From a virus, in the IMG/VR virus record IMGVR_UViG_3300035698_027953, positions 1 through 35,776 of that record: 35,776 bases of DNA; one strand, given 5' to 3'. Both the position numbers and the translations under genes were made by a program. Below, piece after piece: positions 35,145 through 35,776 of the stretch. How positions within the stretch are numbered: the stretch's first letter is position 1; the number at the start of each line of letters is the position of its first letter. The notes under the pieces were generated by a model. That model had not been told where the DNA came from. It did not search any database and saw only the letters and a program-made list of their open reading frames with translations.

Positions 35145-35776
35145 ATGAATGTTGCCAGATGCAAGGCTTGCGGAATGTTTTTATCAAAATTTGATAAAGA
35201 TATGTTTTGTTCGCAAGTTTGTCGAGCTAAAGGAGAGGCTGCAAATATTGTAATTGAATGTGTTGAATGTGGAAAAGTGTTTAAGGCTTGTAGCACTAGA
35301 ACTTCTGCAAAGTTTTGTTCACAGAAGTGTAATGGCAGGCATAATATGACGCTTCGAATGCAAAAAAAGAAAGAAGCATTCGAAGCGATCCCACAAGAAG
35401 AAAAAAATAAATTACTTAAAGCTCGTATTTTGAAATATACGAAAAATATTGACGGGTGCTTTGTTTGGCAGCGAGGAACAGATAAAGATGGATACGGTTG
35501 TTTCTCTTACAGAAATCAACCATCAAGAGCGCATCGAAAGATGTATGAAGCCACAAAAGGAGAAATACCTGATGGTATGTTCGTATGTCATACATGTGAT
35601 AATGCCTCGTGTTGCAATCAAGATCATCTTTACTTAGGAACTCCTTATCAAAATTCTTTGGATATGGTTACCCGTAAAAGAAATCTTACTTCTTGCGGAG
35701 AGCGGCACCCAAAGGCAAAACTAAAAAATGAAGATGTTTTAGAAATTAGACGTCTTCTTGAATTAGGAGTAACTCA
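35145..35776 (+). CDS. HNH homing endonuclease with two N-terminal zinc fingers (3' end cut by window)
   Basis: About 210 residues are visible and the frame is open at the window edge. Two Cys4 fingers: CKACG..FCSQVC (~6-26) and CVECG..FCSQKC (~39-62), then a linker and an HNH core with FVWQRGTDKDGYG, AHRKMYEATKGEIPDG, and VCHTCDNASCCNQDHLYLGT (the His-Asn-His core, two Cys pairs). NSLDMVTRKR and HPKAKLKNEDVLEIRRLLEL follow, the start of a DNA-binding helix-turn-helix common in phage HNH homing enzymes. AAGGA site. Free-standing and next to a fibre gene, so intergenic homing is likely. Confidence 0.85.
   Translation, partial: MNVARCKACGMFLSKFDKDMFCSQVCRAKGEAANIVIECVECGKVFKACSTRTSAKFCSQKCNGRHNMTLRMQKKKEAFEAIPQEEKNKLLKARILKYTKNIDGCFVWQRGTDKDGYGCFSYRNQPSRAHRKMYEATKGEIPDGMFVCHTCDNASCCNQDHLYLGTPYQNSLDMVTRKRNLTSCGERHPKAKLKNEDVLEIRRLLELGVT

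Noticed and set aside
1-35776. Complete circular genome with joined ends
   Set aside because: Joining the right end to base 1 does not continue the HNH frame sensibly and does not supply the missing start of the C1q gene.

Overview
The window is a segment of a tailed-phage genome, most likely a podovirus-type (short-tailed) double-stranded DNA phage or a provirus. It carries an N4-gp56-type major capsid protein, a large P22-like portal, a terminase pair, glycine-zipper ejection-type proteins and short-tail/fibre genes. I see no integrase, no recognisable endolysin and no host housekeeping gene. Genes are dense, often overlap by 1-26 bases, and most have AGGAG-type ribosome sites, so the host is a bacterium; its identity cannot be read from this sequence. 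Both ends cut a gene (a C1q-like fibre gene at base 1, an HNH endonuclease gene at the right end), so more genome lies outside.

Layout. 1-3862: fibre genes (two C1q-like paralogues and a kelch-like fibre) and two unknown proteins. 3977-5625, leftward: a recombination operon led by small coupled genes and ending in an ERF-family single-strand annealing protein. 5626-5793: divergent control region. 5794-10414, rightward: small HTH regulator, 11-bp tandem repeats, unknown proteins, a winged-helix (replication-initiator-like) protein, a RusA-like resolvase, a terminase small subunit candidate and a MerR-like HTH protein. 10448-12819: a run of very small membrane proteins and two soluble small proteins. 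12829-15255: terminase large subunit interrupted by a LAGLIDADG intein exactly at Walker A. 15263-16811: a cassette array behind terL. 16944-18329: unknown genes, a hairpin cluster and two tRNA-Cys-like genes. 18462-25894: portal, small proteins, scaffold, major capsid gene split by a group I intron, and head proteins. 25916-34187: connector/tail and ejection proteins, with one structural gene inverted. 34199-35776: ribbon-helix-helix repressor with a palindromic operator, another fibre gene, and an HNH endonuclease.

The main theme is heavy colonisation of the packaging/capsid module by mobile genes: an intein in TerL, a group I intron in the capsid gene whose LAGLIDADG gene is encoded antisense, a free-standing HNH gene, and two small zinc-ribbon genes of the kind fused to phage homing nucleases. 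The most unusual signal is behind terL. Each of three successive inserted genes is followed by a displaced copy of the last codons of terL. One copy encodes exactly the same C-terminal peptide with only synonymous differences, and each inserted gene takes its stop codon from the displaced copy. A second unusual signal is a roughly 100-bp piece of the portal gene embedded in frame in a small membrane protein with an AT-hook-like tail, 8.3 kb upstream of the portal gene.
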